This document shows, in pieces, positions 9,721 through 20,805 of a stretch of 64,000 nt of DNA. A model generated the notes under the pieces. That model ran no database searches, was not told the origin of the DNA, and worked only from the letters and a program-made list of their open reading frames with translations. Positions within the stretch are counted from its first letter, which is position 1, and each line of letters opens with the position of its first letter. A program made the position numbers and the translations under genes. Source of the stretch: Trichobilharzia regenti (lineage: Eukaryota > Platyhelminthes > Trematoda > Strigeidida > Schistosomatidae); contig OX235265.1 in NCBI GenBank assembly GCA_944472135.2, positions 59,965,112-60,029,111 of the forward strand. Direction: 5' to 3'.

Positions 9721-10684
9721 CCAAGAACTTCATGAGTATTGAATTTAATAAGAAAACAACAAAAATATGAAACCTGACTTAATTTCAGTAAATATACCCT
9801 TGTTACCCTTTTCATTCTGAAAAACTTGTAATTATATCTTTGTCTTTTCTAACTTGTAAATGATTATACCGTCAGATATAATACCAACATGAAAGGAGGT
9901 TAAATCAAAACAGAACAGAAAATAAATGATAATAGCAATTAGGAATGAAATCTCCTTAAGTCGAAATTCTCGATAGTCAGTCTATAAAAGAAATTATAGT
10001 GGCTATTTATGGAGAAGATTAAGGTAAACGCGTTTACAGTAGTCACTAGACTTATGTTGATTAGTTACGTAGCGTCATCGACAAGCATCTACGTTTCAGC
10101 GTCCTTTTGAAACTTAAGGAAGTTCCAACCGTCAGTTGATGATAAAATGCAAATCTTGTAAAGTCAAGATTTTGGATCCTACTGTTGATTGGGTCAAGAG
10201 TGTGCAATATTAAAGAATCTCAGATTCAGAGAAAATATGTGTTCACTGCCGTGATACATTTTAACGACTGTCTAACTGATTTTGACTCGTGATGTAATCT
10301 ATCGTGGAATCAGTTAAATCCCTCAAATATTTGTGTTGACTTCATTCACACTTAAAGAGATTTTCCTACCACCCAATTATAACATCCGTTTAAAAACCAC
10401 CCTGTAAAGACCACAGGGCGCGTATGTGTGCATATATGTATATGACCTTCTAGAATAAATGTAGTTTAAAATAACGGAATCCACTGCCGATTAATATTGA
10501 TGAATGTAAGCGTGACTGGTAATTTTTGACTGGCTCATACATTTTATTAATTTAAAGTGCTCTTAGGTGAGAGGATCATGCTTACTAATATGTTTACTGA
10601 GTTGGTTTCCAACATGAACTCATTTGTATTGTTTTACTTAGTGGTGTAGGTGAGTAGGTAGTGTAATGAGCAATAAAAAATAAT
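9721..10684. other. Intergenic, nothing recognised
   Basis: AT-rich sequence without a supported gene or a copy of the repeat families listed here. Confidence 0.35.
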
Positions 10685-11080
10685 AAAAGTAGTTTCAATT
10701 TTGATCAGCTACAGAACCACTGAAAACCAGGGAGTAATGAACAGCTGTCTCATCCCACTAGTTTTGAATTCATCCACCCACTCATCCCCCGATTTTGACC
10801 TGAAACTTTCCGTTCACAAACAAGCAAGCTCATAGACCCTCCATCCATTGAGACACAGCTTAGTGACTATTCAATGAATTTTAAGTTCCACCAGACCGCG
10901 ATTTTAGGGTGACTGGCACTAGCCAATATCATCGGTGAGTATTTGTCCTCACTTCCAACTGGGTAGACTCTACCAGTCACGACTTCTGAACAGAACTCGA
11001 GACAGCTTCTTCCTGTAGACAGTCACTAGTGAGCAAGAAACTGATTTTCAAGAGTTTGTTTGTAGGGGTTCCATTTGTAT
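10685..11080 (-). repeat. SINE A full unit (minus arm of head-to-head pair)
   Basis: The full unit order is recognisable on the minus strand. Its hammerhead is decayed (the CTGATGA box is lost). It ends in TTTTCAAGAGTTTGTTTGTAGGGG, the 3' end of a preceding unit, again showing a head-to-tail junction before the inverted partner at 11085. Confidence 0.75.
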
Positions 11081-11084
11081 TAAG

Positions 11085-11310
11085 TTGGAATTCATGGGCC
11101 ATTGGGTAGTGTCCCAGTAGTTGAGTGGTCTACGAGCTTGCCTTGTAACTGGAAGATCCTAGGTTCAAACACGAGAGTTGTGTGCGTGCTGACGAAGGGT
11201 TCCAAAATGGGACGAAACAGCTGTCCAGTACTTCCTGGTGTACAATGGATCTCCAGCTGATTTCAATCGAGAATTCCCTATAAAAATCTCTTGGAAATAA
11301 TGGTATTCGT
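11085..11310 (+). repeat. SINE A (plus arm of pair)
   Basis: A tRNA-like head (AGTTGAGTGGTCTACGAGC, B box GGTTCAAAC) is followed by a hammerhead block with GAAACAGCTGTC and CAGTACTTCC intact. The core reads ACGAAGG where CUGAUGA is expected, so it is inactive. Confidence 0.75.
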
Positions 11311-11349
11311 CATTATTCTCATGGTTCACATTGATTGATTATGTTGGGT

Positions 11350-11560
11350 CAAAATGCGCGTAGTACGGATGATTCAACAATACCTGAGGATCACTATAAT
11401 GTTACTTTGGTTGAAAGTGGCTAGAAATGTAATCCAGGATGTCCATTTCGTCCCATTCATGGCTCATCAGCTAGATCTACCTGAATCCCTAGTGAGTAAT
11501 GGTGTTCTACCTAAGACTAATCAATCAACAGAAAATCTAAATTAACCTGAAAATAAATGA
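11350..11560 (-). repeat. Sm-alpha-type SINE copy (minus)
   Basis: Reverse-strand reading gives the Sm-alpha order: hammerhead with helix I ATCTAG/CTGGAT, then the block ending TAGCCAC that also occurs at 57950. This family's hammerhead differs from SINE A in stem III and in helix I. Confidence 0.7.
11432..11476 (-). ncRNA. Hammerhead ribozyme (Sm-alpha type), core intact
   Basis: On the minus strand: helix I 5' strand ATCTAG, CTGATGA, stem II (GCCATGAATGGGAC), GAAA, short stem III ATG-GA-CAT, cleavage triplet ATC, helix I 3' strand CTGGAT. Helix I closes over six pairs with one wobble. Every core base of the hammerhead consensus is present, and ATC is a valid NUH site. Stem II is the weak part: CCAT/ATGG can pair but leaves a 2-nt loop and an offset. 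Three-base-pair stem III is known in schistosome hammerheads, which can act as dimers. Confidence 0.65.
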
Positions 11561-12205
11561 TAATTTTTGCCTTATGTACAGGAAGTGGCTTTTATTTCTC
11601 TAGCACCATTTGAAACGATGGCAGCAGAGTTCAGATCCCAGTAGAAACTCAATCAATCAAAAATACGAAGAAATGCATGTCTTAGATTCCACTGGTAGTT
11701 ATCATTGACAAACATAACATATAGGAGATGTAGGCTAACATAATCATGATTAATTTTTACACCATGTTTCTAAGTTTTCATTGATCTACTCATGTTTTCT
11801 TTTTTTCTTTTCTGTTAGACAACATTTTTCAATAAATTCGATTACCTGTAACTAGTTGACTGTCTGTTTAGTTTCCACATCAGCTATGTTTGTTTGTTTG
11901 TGTGTGTGTGCATAACCATAAAACATGCATTTAGCATTTCTTTGGATTATTCAGAAAAAATGTTTAAATCCATGTAAAAAAAACTTTAATTTAATTTTTC
12001 ATTAGTTTCATTAGTTTTCCATGAACATGCGATAGAACATTCATTGTGTTGTCATTTTACAGTATTACAAGGTGTTGTTAGAGGTGAAGGAAAATAAAAT
12101 AAGGAAAGAAAATGGAGGAAGAGACAGTGTCACGCAAGTTTTGCACTAAACTAATCATCTTCTAGCCAATATTAACTCAAATACTTATGCGTCAGCTTCT
12201 TTCTG
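11561..12205. other. Intergenic, nothing recognised
   Basis: AT-rich, with a short (GT)n run near 11895. No gene seen. Confidence 0.35.
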
Positions 12206-12208
12206 CCT

Positions 12209-12268
12209 CGCTCTCTCTCTCTCTCGTTTCCCAACTGACTACAGGGTGAGAGGGAGAGAGAGAGAGAA
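12209..12268. repeat. (CT)n / (GA)n inverted pair
   Basis: A CTCTCTCTCTCTCT tract at about 12210-12225 is followed about 25 bp later by GAGAGGGAGAGAGAGAGAGA, so the strand can fold into a hairpin. Confidence 0.8.
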
Positions 12269-12534
12269 CTTGTTTATCTCAACAAATTTATTTCAAATGT
12301 ATTTCAAACGTTCAAAATTTTAAACTACTAGATATATTAGACTGATAAACATTCACTTTGGTACACGCATACATGCATGTGCATATTCCTCTTGAAGGTA
12401 GACAAATATGACGTGCATACACCTGGACTGGGAAGTCTTCACACAGTGTGTTTACCCCTTGGCAACTAAACAAAAATTTGTTGAAACCCATAATTAAAAT
12501 AACATAAATGAGGAAAAGTAGAACTTGGATAGTA

Positions 12535-12870
12535 GTGGTAATAATAACAATGGTAATACTACTACTAATAATAATGATAACTTTATTCTGGACACTGCTT
12601 GTATGATACACAGAATTTTCAGTGGGATTTACAGCGATATTACTTCCTTTTCATTTGAAATCTTCAAATAAAGTAGTGATTGATAGTAGATTAGATGACA
12701 CAATGCTGTTTAAGCTGAAGCGTAAACCAATCCCTTGTAGCGATCAAATTTATTCGATTACCTTCTGAACGCAAGGAACTCATCCCTACGCTCTATTTTA
12801 TAGTGGACGAAACTTCACTGACAAACGCGCTATCACAGAACTCTCCAAAGGCAGGAATAAGACGATTATT
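12535..12870 (-). repeat. Family C element copy (AAT-tailed, minus)
   Basis: It starts with an (ATA)n-type run, then a block (ACTTTATTCTGGACACTG...TCTTCAAATAAAGTA) shared with 15400-15772 and 41320-41600. On the minus strand it would end in an (ATT)n tail, as RTE-mobilised elements do. No coding sequence. Confidence 0.6.
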
Positions 12871-13394
12871 CACTAATAAAACAGTAATAAGATCAAACTC
12901 AGAATTAACTTAACAGAGCTTTGAGGAATCTATACAGGCAATGTATGTTTCCAAATACAAAACATGCTCTGTAAGACAAAATTAGTTAATGAAATAGTCA
13001 TCTGTAAAAGATACTTTAGAATCAAGGAGGATATTCCCTAACGAGATGGGATCAAGAACTCTGTCCAAAAGAATCACGCGACGAGGCTTCCCACGTCGGA
13101 ATGACCTTCAGGAAAAACTCAAACAAACTCATATAGTTAAACAACATATTGTCAATGTACATAAAACTGCAAATAAGTATTGCAATCAAAGATTAAATAA
13201 GGCCAAAAGCAAATAATAAAGATCAGAAATCAATATTTTGTTTGCAGGTGTCAAACTGATGATATGCAGTCTATTGGAAAAATGTATTTATTACATAGTT
13301 GAAATGTCTAAATAAGTATAAGCATTTTGAATAAATCATCCAAGAGAGATTTTCCAAACAGTTTGTCCATTACATCCCTAATCATATTTCTTTT

Positions 13395-13775
13395 GTCTTT
13401 ACGAGTTGACCACGGATTGGTATCAGTTACAGAACTATTGAAAACCAGCAAGGAGTACTGGATAGATGTTTCATCCTAGTTTTGGAATCATCGACAGTAC
13501 GCACCCACTGGGATTCAAACTGGTAGAAGTTAGAATTCATGGGTTGGCTATTGAATCGGGTCCCAGTGGCTGAATGGTAATCAACGAGCTTGCATTGTAA
13601 GCGGAAGGTCCTGGGTTCGAACCGCAGTGGGTGCGTACTGCTGATGATTCCTTAACTAGAATGAAACAGATGTCTAGTACTCCAGTGCTGGTTTTCAATG
13701 GCTCTCTAAGTGATATCAGTCTGCGATCAATTCGTAAAAACAAAACTAATCCTCACAGATCAACTATAGATATTT
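13395..13775. repeat. SINE A foldback (head-to-head arms)
   Basis: The left arm (minus) is at about 13395-13522 and the right arm (plus) at about 13523-13770. The left arm carries only the tail, hammerhead and B-box side. The ends are complementary (GACCACGGATTGGTATCAGT and GATATCAGTCTGCGATCAAT). The right arm has a tRNA-like head with B box GGGTTCGAACC. Confidence 0.75.
13635..13680 (+). ncRNA. Hammerhead-like core in SINE A
   Basis: Helix I GTACTG/TAGTAC pairs over six positions (one wobble). CTGATGA, GAAA, stem III ACA/TGT and the cleavage triplet GTC are intact. The first stem II pair is T-T instead of G-C and stem II is otherwise weak, so activity is doubtful. Confidence 0.5.
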
Positions 13776-13894
13776 CTTGTGTCTCTTTCGCGAAATGAAC
13801 GCTATTTCAATGAATTCCAGTTGAGGCAAGTGCAGGAATACATTTTGAGACTCACTGACGTAAAGGAATGAATGAAGATTGCTTGTATTTTTGT

Positions 13895-14130
13895 ATTTGG
13901 TTTTTTTCCTTTACGTTCCCCAGTGGAACATAGGGCCTCAAGCTAGTGGCTTGAAGTTTCTGAAGCAGTGTTTAATTTTACAGGATGGAATGGTTAGCTC
14001 CATGCGCAACCTTTCCTCTTTACCAGCGTTATTTCTGGCTTAGAGAGGTAAAGGAATGCTTCGGTCGGGAATCGAACCCCAGACCATGTGCATGGTCAGC
14101 GAGCGTCCTAACTGCTATGCCAGTGACACA
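13895..14130 (-). repeat. SINE B2 (minus) with RTE-type tail
   Basis: Reverse-strand order: tRNA-like head (GGCATAGCAGTTAGGACGC, B box GGTTCGATTCC), conserved middle (GGTAAAGAGGAAAGGTTG), then the tail CCCTATGTTCCACTGGGGAA. That tail is nearly the same as the 3' end of the RTE LINE at 17022. Confidence 0.8.
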
Positions 14131-14140
14131 AAAAAGCCAG

Positions 14141-14204
14141 CTCCTCGACCGGGAATCGAACCTGGGCCTTCCACGTGACAGGCGGAGATACTCACCACTA
14201 TGCT
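14141..14204 (-). pseudogene. tRNA-Asp(GTC), 5'-truncated
   Basis: On the minus strand the D-arm (GCATAGTGGTGAGTATC), anticodon arm (TCCGC-CTGTCAC-GTGGA, anticodon GTC) and T-arm (GGTTCGATTCC) are followed by the 3' acceptor strand TCGAGGAG, which belongs to eukaryotic tRNA-Asp. The 5' acceptor strand should read about CTCCTCG, but the genome has TAACAAC, which cannot pair. Internal promoter boxes survive, and a T6 terminator lies 5 bp downstream. It is either a truncated gene or the head of a tRNA-Asp-derived retroposon. Confidence 0.75.
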
Positions 14205-14309
14205 TGTTGTTAGTTTTAATTCTCAGGAAATGTCATTTTGTGCTAAAAAAAATCTTATCTAATGTGCTAGGATACACTACCATCTACAATTATACTTCTG
14301 CTCAAGTTT

Positions 14310-14475
14310 GGTAGAAACTTGACAGTCAGCAGGCTGTAAGCATTTTAAATACTCACACGAGTAAACAACACCATTAGAGGTCATATTTTGATCGATTAGA
14401 ACAAAATGAACACGAGAAATTATATGCAATATAATGACGCAGGTTTTTGGTAGCTTAAGTTTTAAACAGACTGCC
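14310..14475 (-). repeat. Family C 5' part fragment
   Basis: AGAGGTCATATTTTGAT...TATATGCAATATA...TTTTAAACAGACTGCC matches 16295-16385 and 41650-41770. This uninterrupted copy shows the empty target of the LTR inserted at 15773. Confidence 0.6.
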
Positions 14476-14689
14476 GTGCATAGTTGGAGTCGAGATAGAG
14501 AGGGTCAGGTAAGGAGGCAAGCACACTGCTTTTCACCAATAGGGATGTTCGAAATGTCATCCTAAATAAGATTCTTATTAAGACTAGAGTTAGGGTGACA
14601 TTTAAACTAACCGAATCCCTCAGAGGTTAACTTTGCTGGATTAAAGATCTAATATAATCCAGTTAAGAAAAATAATATAATTTACCAAA

Positions 14690-14800
14690 TACCAAGAAAT
14701 GATTGTGAAGTCATTTACATCATAGGTCATACTAGTAGATCGGGGTCGGTTACATCATCAGAACACAGTAATTTAGCTAGATCTAAAAAGATTGACTTAG
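14690..14800. repeat. Dispersed repeat shared with 19810-19910
   Basis: Both contain AATGATTGTGA...CAT...CAGTAGATCGGG(G/A)TC. Family unknown; no coding sequence. Confidence 0.45.
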
Positions 14801-14976
14801 CCAATCGAAATAGTTCTAACCTCTGAATACATAAGAAATTTGTTCAGTCTCATTTAACCTACAGTGGACCCAATTTGTCGTAACATTTGATCCGTAATTT
14901 AATTTCTTCTTAAATTTCTATATTTTTCTGACCATCCTTCAATTTTAGTCGAGCTCCACTCACTCCTATCAATTAT

Positions 14977-15160
14977 GTGCGTCGGTGGTACAGTGGTTAG
15001 GATTCTCGCCGACCATGCATATGGTCCGAGGTTCGATCCCCTGCCGACGCACACCTGATATCTATGGTTGGCCTGCAAAATTTGGGCTACCGATATCACA
15101 CGCTGAAAATTCCATACTTGTACCAAAAATACGGTGTGAAATCAAGCTGTAATCAAAAAT
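14977..15160 (+). repeat. SINE B1 copy
   Basis: Head GTGCGTCGGTGGTACAGTGG with B box GGTTCGATCCC, then the B1 body (CTACCGATATCACACGCTG, ACTTGTACCAAAAATACGGT). Close to the copies at 15872 and 45760. Confidence 0.8.
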
Positions 15161-15772
15161 TAAAATTAAATTAGTGTTGCGTTACTCAGTCTAGGAAAAA
15201 GTGTGTCCATTACAATGTATTCACTTGCATGAAACCAAATCAATAAGTGACTTATGATAAGAGTGTTAAAAATGTAATGTAACTAGATGAAGTAAGAGGT
15301 TGACTATTGAATCTTCGTTCATTAAGTCAACATCAAATGCATGTAACCTAAGTGAGGCAATAGCTGTCCTGCACACATATATGGAAAATAATGATAATAA
15401 TGACTTCATTCTGAACACTGTTTATATAATGTACAGAATATTCAACGGAGTTTATTGAATGATATTTCCTCTTCATCCAGGATCTTCAAATAAAAGATTA
15501 CTTGGCAGTAGATCTAGTGAGACAGTTCCATTTGACCTGAAATGTAAACCAGTCCATTACGATATCTTTTCTTTTTCCTCTTAGAGAAATGCACTACATT
15601 TGGTTGAATGCCTATTATAAAAAGTTCAGGAGTACATTTTGATGAACCAAGGCCACCACTCAGGAACAGTTATCTCATGTAATGAGATAAGCTGCCATCG
15701 AGGATAATGCTTTTTCTCATGTTTAATAGGAACTTGCGAAATTGCACGTTGTAAGTGCTTTAGAGGTAATAC

Positions 15773-16294
15773 TGTAACGACAGAAGACAACAGATAGGCA
15801 ACAGATCATTTATTGAGAAAATCAAGATATATTCATCGATTTTTATGTACATAATTGTTAGTGGAGAAGCTGTGCGTTGGTGGCACAGCGGTTGGGATGC
15901 TCGCCGACCATGAACATGGTCTATGGTTCGATCGGCGGCCAACGCACACCCGATATCAATTGTCAACCTGCGAAATTCGGGCTACCGATATCACATGCCG
16001 AAAATTCCATAATCGTATCAAAAATACTGTGTAGAATCAAGCTGGAATGAAAAAACTAATCCGATTGGTTGTTTTCTTCCTGGAGGTTATTCTTTACTGC
16101 TTGTGACTGTTTCTTAGAAGGTTAGACCATATATCTGCGAATCGTATTTGCACACGTTAAGTCCTCTGTGACTGGTTGTTGAGTTCCTCAAGGTTAAGCT
16201 TTGTCATTGCTTTTTCTCATGACCCCGACACGGGATGTAACATTGACGTAAATAATTGTCTACAATTCTTGGCTTGCAGCTAGCTCTCACCACA
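15773..16294. mobile_element. Solo LTR with a SINE B1 inside
   Basis: The TG...CA ends match the LTR at 7101-7413. Removing the SINE at 15872-16060 leaves about 333 bp, close to the 313 bp of the other copy. ATAC/ATAT at the two flanks would be a worn 4-bp target duplication. Confidence 0.6.
15872..16060 (+). repeat. SINE B1 nested in the LTR
   Basis: Head GTGCGTTGGTGGCACAGCGG, B box GGTTCGATCGG, full B1 body through GTGTAGAATCAAGCTGG. It interrupts the LTR between TGTTAG(T/C) and CCGATTGGTTG, which are nearly adjacent in the LTR at 7101. Confidence 0.8.
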
Positions 16295-16390
16295 ATATTT
16301 TACTAGATTTAAACAAACTGAATAGGAGAAACTATATGCAATATATTGTTGGAGGTTTTCGGTAGCCCAGGTTTTAAGCAGGCCACCAAA

Positions 16391-16719
16391 GAATTGCATT
16401 TAAAGAACAGATGGAAATAAAGCTATCAGAAACAAGTTAGGGAGTCATTTGAATACACTGATAAGCAACGTCATCTAGTAATTAACACTGTATCAGTGTA
16501 TTTTATACCGAATAAAGTGATCTAATATGGAATTATATTCTACCAAAGTGCTCAAATTATACCCTTCCATTATTAATTGGCAAGATTTGTCTAACATTCG
16601 TTCCTAGAATTGTAAAATTAAGAAGACATTTTTCTCTCAATGTTAATTAAGCTTATAAAGATAGTAGTAATCATGTCTTACAGTACTGACACTTCTATAA
16701 TGCTATTGCTATTATTATT
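16391..16719. other. Intergenic, nothing recognised
   Basis: No gene or repeat family recognised. Confidence 0.3.
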
Positions 16720-17060
16720 ATTATGCAACAGGGAACTCTGGCAACGAATCAACGAAGAACCTATTTCCCAAAAAATGTCCAGAAGGAAGTGGAGATGGAT
16801 TGGACACTTGCTGAGGAGGCCGCTGGGTGACATCAAGCGCGCGTCAGGCCATTGCTCAAGTGGAACCAGGCCGAAAGGGAATCGGCGAGTGGGACGTCAG
16901 TGCGAGGGTGACATGGAGGAGATCGTGTGAAGAGGAGTTGAAAGAGTATGGACTAACATGGATGCAGGTGAAAAGTACAGTGGAAGGAAGACAGAAGCAA
17001 GTGGAGATGTGCAGTTGAAGCCCTATGTTCCACTAGGAACACAAGGGAATAATAATAATA
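16720..17060 (+). pseudogene. RTE-clade LINE 3' end (SR2-like), 5'-truncated
   Basis: The translation holds the C-terminal signature of schistosome RTE LINEs: ELWQRINEEPISQK, RRKWRWIGHLLRRPLGD, then a G-R-R-V-G-R segment. It ends in the frame giving WRCAVEALCSTRN before an (AAT)n tail. At least two frameshifts break it (after GRQC and near 17010). The 5' truncation and microsatellite tail are typical of RTE insertions. The tail CCCTATGTTCCACTAGGAAC is shared with SINE B2. Confidence 0.85.
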
Positions 17061-17160
17061 AGCAGCCTGCTAAAAATACTTCAGAGAAAACGATGAAATA
17101 GCGACGTGCTTCTGAAGCTCAATATTCCATTTGGAACCCAAAATAATAACAATAGTAATA
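17061..17160 (+). repeat. Second RTE-type tail
   Basis: GAAGCTCAATATTCCATTTGGAACCC plus an (AATA)n run is a diverged version of the tail ending at 17060, so a second very short RTE/SINE 3' end lies directly behind the first. Confidence 0.55.
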
Positions 17161-18809
17161 GTGTGTAAAGTGCAAAACACTGATATGGATATTAAGGGGG
17201 GAGGTAAATCTTTTCTTTTTTATATTTAGAGAAAAGTAACATTTCTTTAATCTTGTGTATACTGGGAAAAAAACCCAGTATGATTCCCTGTCGTCGTCTT
17301 CTTCTCCTCCTACTACTACTTTTCTCCTCTTTTTCATCTTATCAACATTTGACAATGTCTTATCATTCTGGAGCCAAGTGTGCATGTTTTTTTTGTTAAA
17401 TTTAGTATGGTGCACATACTGTTAGCTCCTTCGCTTACACACACGTACACACCGACATGTACTAGCACACTCACAGAACTAGGTGACATCCACTTTACGC
17501 TAGTGTTTATTTACTTTGAAGCACATTTACCCATCTTTATTCTAACAATATTTTATTGTTTATAGAATGTTAACTAAAGCAACGAACTAACCAGCCTCTT
17601 CTAATATCTAATTAGAATATATATTTATGGTTAGTAATGGTGAATACTTTTCTCTTGCGTTTTCTTTTCTTTTTTCATTAGTAAGATTAAAGAAGCACTG
17701 TCAGAAATAATAAGTGGCGACAACAATTTATCGATTGGTTGACTGATTGGCCAATTGATTGATTGACTGAATGATATTTCTAGGGCTTTTTTGTTTTGTT
17801 TTATTTGCAATATGCGTTGATGCATTTGTGGTAGTGACAGTTGAAGAGAATTTGGGCATGGGAGATAAGAGGTGGGTAGGTGGCCGACGTCGGAGATGAC
17901 TTTGATAATAGGCACTAATGATTATCTAGGAGACAAGGTTACTACTACTACTACTGATGATGATTATAGAAAAAATGCAGGGAGATGGGGAAGAGGTTGA
18001 AGAGGATAAAAAGAGGAGAAAAATGAAAGACAATCTACATACAGAAAATGCTAACATTTAAGTTAAAATTTGGGTTTTTAGTCAAAAGTTAATTTTTAAA
18101 CTACAAAAAAATGAAAGAAAAAACAACAACCCCGAAATCTAATACATCTACACAGACCAGGTTATATTTCTCATAAATGTAGATTAAACAGTTCCATGAA
18201 ACGTGTGAAACATTATGGATATGCCCCGATCTAAACAACACTTTTTAGACAGGTTTCACAGGCTTCTCAGTGTTGATAGACATATCTGCTAAATCAAAGT
18301 GAATTTAAGCGTCTTACGACTAGTTGCTAATCTCATGTGAAAAATTCATGTAAACCTTAAGTTTGATTTACCCCGATGATTGAGTCTGAATTCTAACGGA
18401 AGCCAAACCAATCACCTATGGCCTGCTGACTAATTCAGTAACTACTAGCAAGTCAGTTAGTCAGCCTGCAAAATTCAAACCAACAGAGGGAGATTTTCTT
18501 GTATCTACAGGCATAAAATGAATTATTATTGATATGGCTACTGAAATGGAAGTTTTACATTTTTTAAAAAGAAGTTTTGAGGCTTCAACAGGTTACGAGA
18601 TGGAAATAGGTGTGTCCACGAATTTTGGCTGTTTAAAATCGTGATCAATCGGTGACAAGTGGATTCTTTTCCAAGTTTACTCATCAGTCAGATGCGATTA
18701 TTTTCTCGGCTAAAAACAGTTTTAGGTGGCCTAGAAATTTCATAAAGGGCTATAGCCATAGCTATTCCATTCTGTTGTCTGCATTGTTTGTGTTTTAGTG
18801 AAGTATATT
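17161..18809. other. Intergenic, nothing recognised
   Basis: Low-complexity AT-rich DNA, with (ACT)n near 17940 and a purine-rich tract at 17975-18030. The open frames at 17119-17415 and 17631-17915 on the minus strand are repeat-driven or featureless. Confidence 0.35.
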
Positions 18810-18813
18810 TAAG

Positions 18814-18920
18814 GATTTCATCATGAGCTGAAATCAGTTAGAGAACCATTGGAAAACCTGGGAGTACTAGACAGCTGTTTCGTCCTAGTTTGGGACTCTT
18901 CATCAGTACGTACTTGCCCC
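18814..18920 (-). repeat. SINE A fragment (minus), head-to-head with next
   Basis: It keeps the tail and hammerhead block as far as the CAGTACGTAC start. The core reads ATGAAGA (C3 to A), so it is inactive. Confidence 0.7.
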
Positions 18921-18924
18921 GTTC

Positions 18925-19612
18925 AGGTAGGTAGTTACCCGGTCGGGTGTAAGGACAAATACTCGCTTAAGACATTGGTTAGTGGTCGTACTATGTCATA
19001 AATTGGTAGAAGTTGGAATTCATAGGCCATTGGATCGCCTCCCAGTGGCTTAATTGTCTACAGGCTAGCTCGCCTTGTAACCAGAAGGTCCTAGGTTCGA
19101 AACCTGGTGGTGGGCGGGTACCGAATAAGAGTCCCAAACTAGGACGAAACAGCTGTCCAGTACTCCCGGGTTTTCCAATGGTTCTCTAACTAATGTCAGC
19201 TCATGATGAAATCCTGAAACCAATCAAATCCCTACAAACCAACACTTAAATACCAATGAGATGCTCACTGGCGACTGGCCCTATTCAGGTAGGTAGTTAC
19301 CTGGGTTCCAGTAGGAAGTCGTGACCAGTAGGGTGCAGCTGGTCGGGTGTGAGGACAAATACTCGCCGAAGACATTGGCTAGAGGTCGCGCTATGTCGTG
19401 AATTGGCAGAAGCTAGAATTCAAGGACCATTGGATCGGATCCCAGTGGCTTGATGGTATACGAGCTCGCCTTGTAACGGAAGTTCCTGGGTTCGAATCCC
19501 GATGTGTGCGTGCTGATGAAGAGGCTCAAAATAGGACGAAACAGCTGTCCAGTACTCCCAGGTTTTCCAATGGTTTTCTAACTAATGTCAGGCCATGATG
19601 AAATCCTGTTAA
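18925..19612 (+). repeat. SINE A head-to-tail dimer (plus)
   Basis: Two units follow each other. TCGGGTGT recurs at 18943 and 19343, exactly 400 bp apart, and the first unit's CCCTACAAACCAACACTT end leads straight into the 5' body of the second (GATGCTCACTGGCGACTGGCC). Both have tRNA-like heads with CTTGTAAC in the anticodon loop, as in tRNA-Thr(TGT). Both hammerheads keep GACGAAAC, stem III and GTC, but the cores are broken (first: CGAATAAGA region; second: ATGAAGA). Confidence 0.8.
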
Positions 19613-20805
19613 CAACATTATTTCTTCACTGATAACATTTTAATTGCTTATAGTTATATGAAGATATGCATATATCTGACTTTAGTAAAACGTGAATACT
19701 TAATATCTTAAATTATATGAAGATTCTAAATAGGAAAAGAATTAAGGCAAGATTCAGGACTAAACATGGACTCGGGGACAAACTGTATATTTTCAAGGTT
19801 CCCTCTCACCCAAATATTTATTAAATATCTTTCAATGATTGTGAGATCAACATCATAAATGATGTCAGTAGATCGGGATCATTCAATTTTTGTAAAGTAG
19901 TAGATCTTGTAAAAAGGACTATTCATAAAAGACCTGAACTATTGCAACGCAACCAATAAGGTAGTGGTGGGAGGTTGGGCGGGAAAAGAGATGCAGTGGT
20001 TAATCACTGCATCCTTGATCATCGAAGCAATACCTAACATGCACACATATACACACCAGGAATGATGCAAGTTTGTAATGTGAACACCCTGGTAGAATAA
20101 TCGTCCTGAAATTCCCCATATGAACTATCTATTTACAATACTGATACATATTTGGATATTTCAGTTGACTTTGAAACTACTACCGTTTTTTCCTTTAACC
20201 TGCACATCACTGTTCTAAAACTTGCATATGTCGTGTAGACTTAATCTTTTTTTGTTTGGTCTCTAAATTTAATACTTCTCTTTCCTGTTGTGTGATGGTG
20301 TTAATAATAAGTTGTGTAACGACTACGAGTTTGTATGAGTGAAGTTAAAGTTACTCCGTGAAGTGATTGCCTCGCCTTGAACTGTCAGTAGGAAACGTGT
20401 TTGTTACATTTTATTCTTGCAGACAAAATTCTGTTCCCATCTAGTTGGAAATATTCTAACGGATTCCCAGGAGATTTATAACTATATTTGGTCAATTTAT
20501 TTTGCTGTAAAATATTTCCAAAACTTGTAGACTGTATAGCTGCTGGATGGCATTGATGAGGTTCTACAGATACTATCACTCTAATAGTCGTTTTTATATT
20601 ACTGGCATAATTTTAGACTGTGCATGATTCGCCGAAGTTGGGCAGGCTATGAAGAAGAATGCATCTAGTGGTTCCTGCATTCAGACCGAAGTGCCTGAGT
20701 TCTGGTTGTTACAGTTACTAAGCTAGATGATTCTTGAACACGATATCTGGAGATTAGAAACAACGGATAGGACACTCTTCACCTTACTAATAATCACTTT
20801 CTTGG
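19613..20805. other. Intergenic, nothing firm
   Basis: Positions 19810-19910 match the dispersed repeat at 14690-14800. Otherwise no gene or RNA is supported. Confidence 0.35.

Larger units (their letters stand above)
15400..16390 (-). repeat. Family C element split by an LTR
   Basis: Family C occupies about 15400-15772 and 16295-16390. Comparison with the uninterrupted copies at 14310 and 41320 shows that the LTR at 15773-16294 sits inside its AGAGGT...ATATTTT stretch. Confidence 0.65.

Noticed and set aside
13985..14314. 109-codon open frame as a gene
   Set aside because: It runs antisense through SINE B2 and the tRNA-Asp relic; ESNPRP and ESNLGLP-type peptides are antisense B-box sequence.
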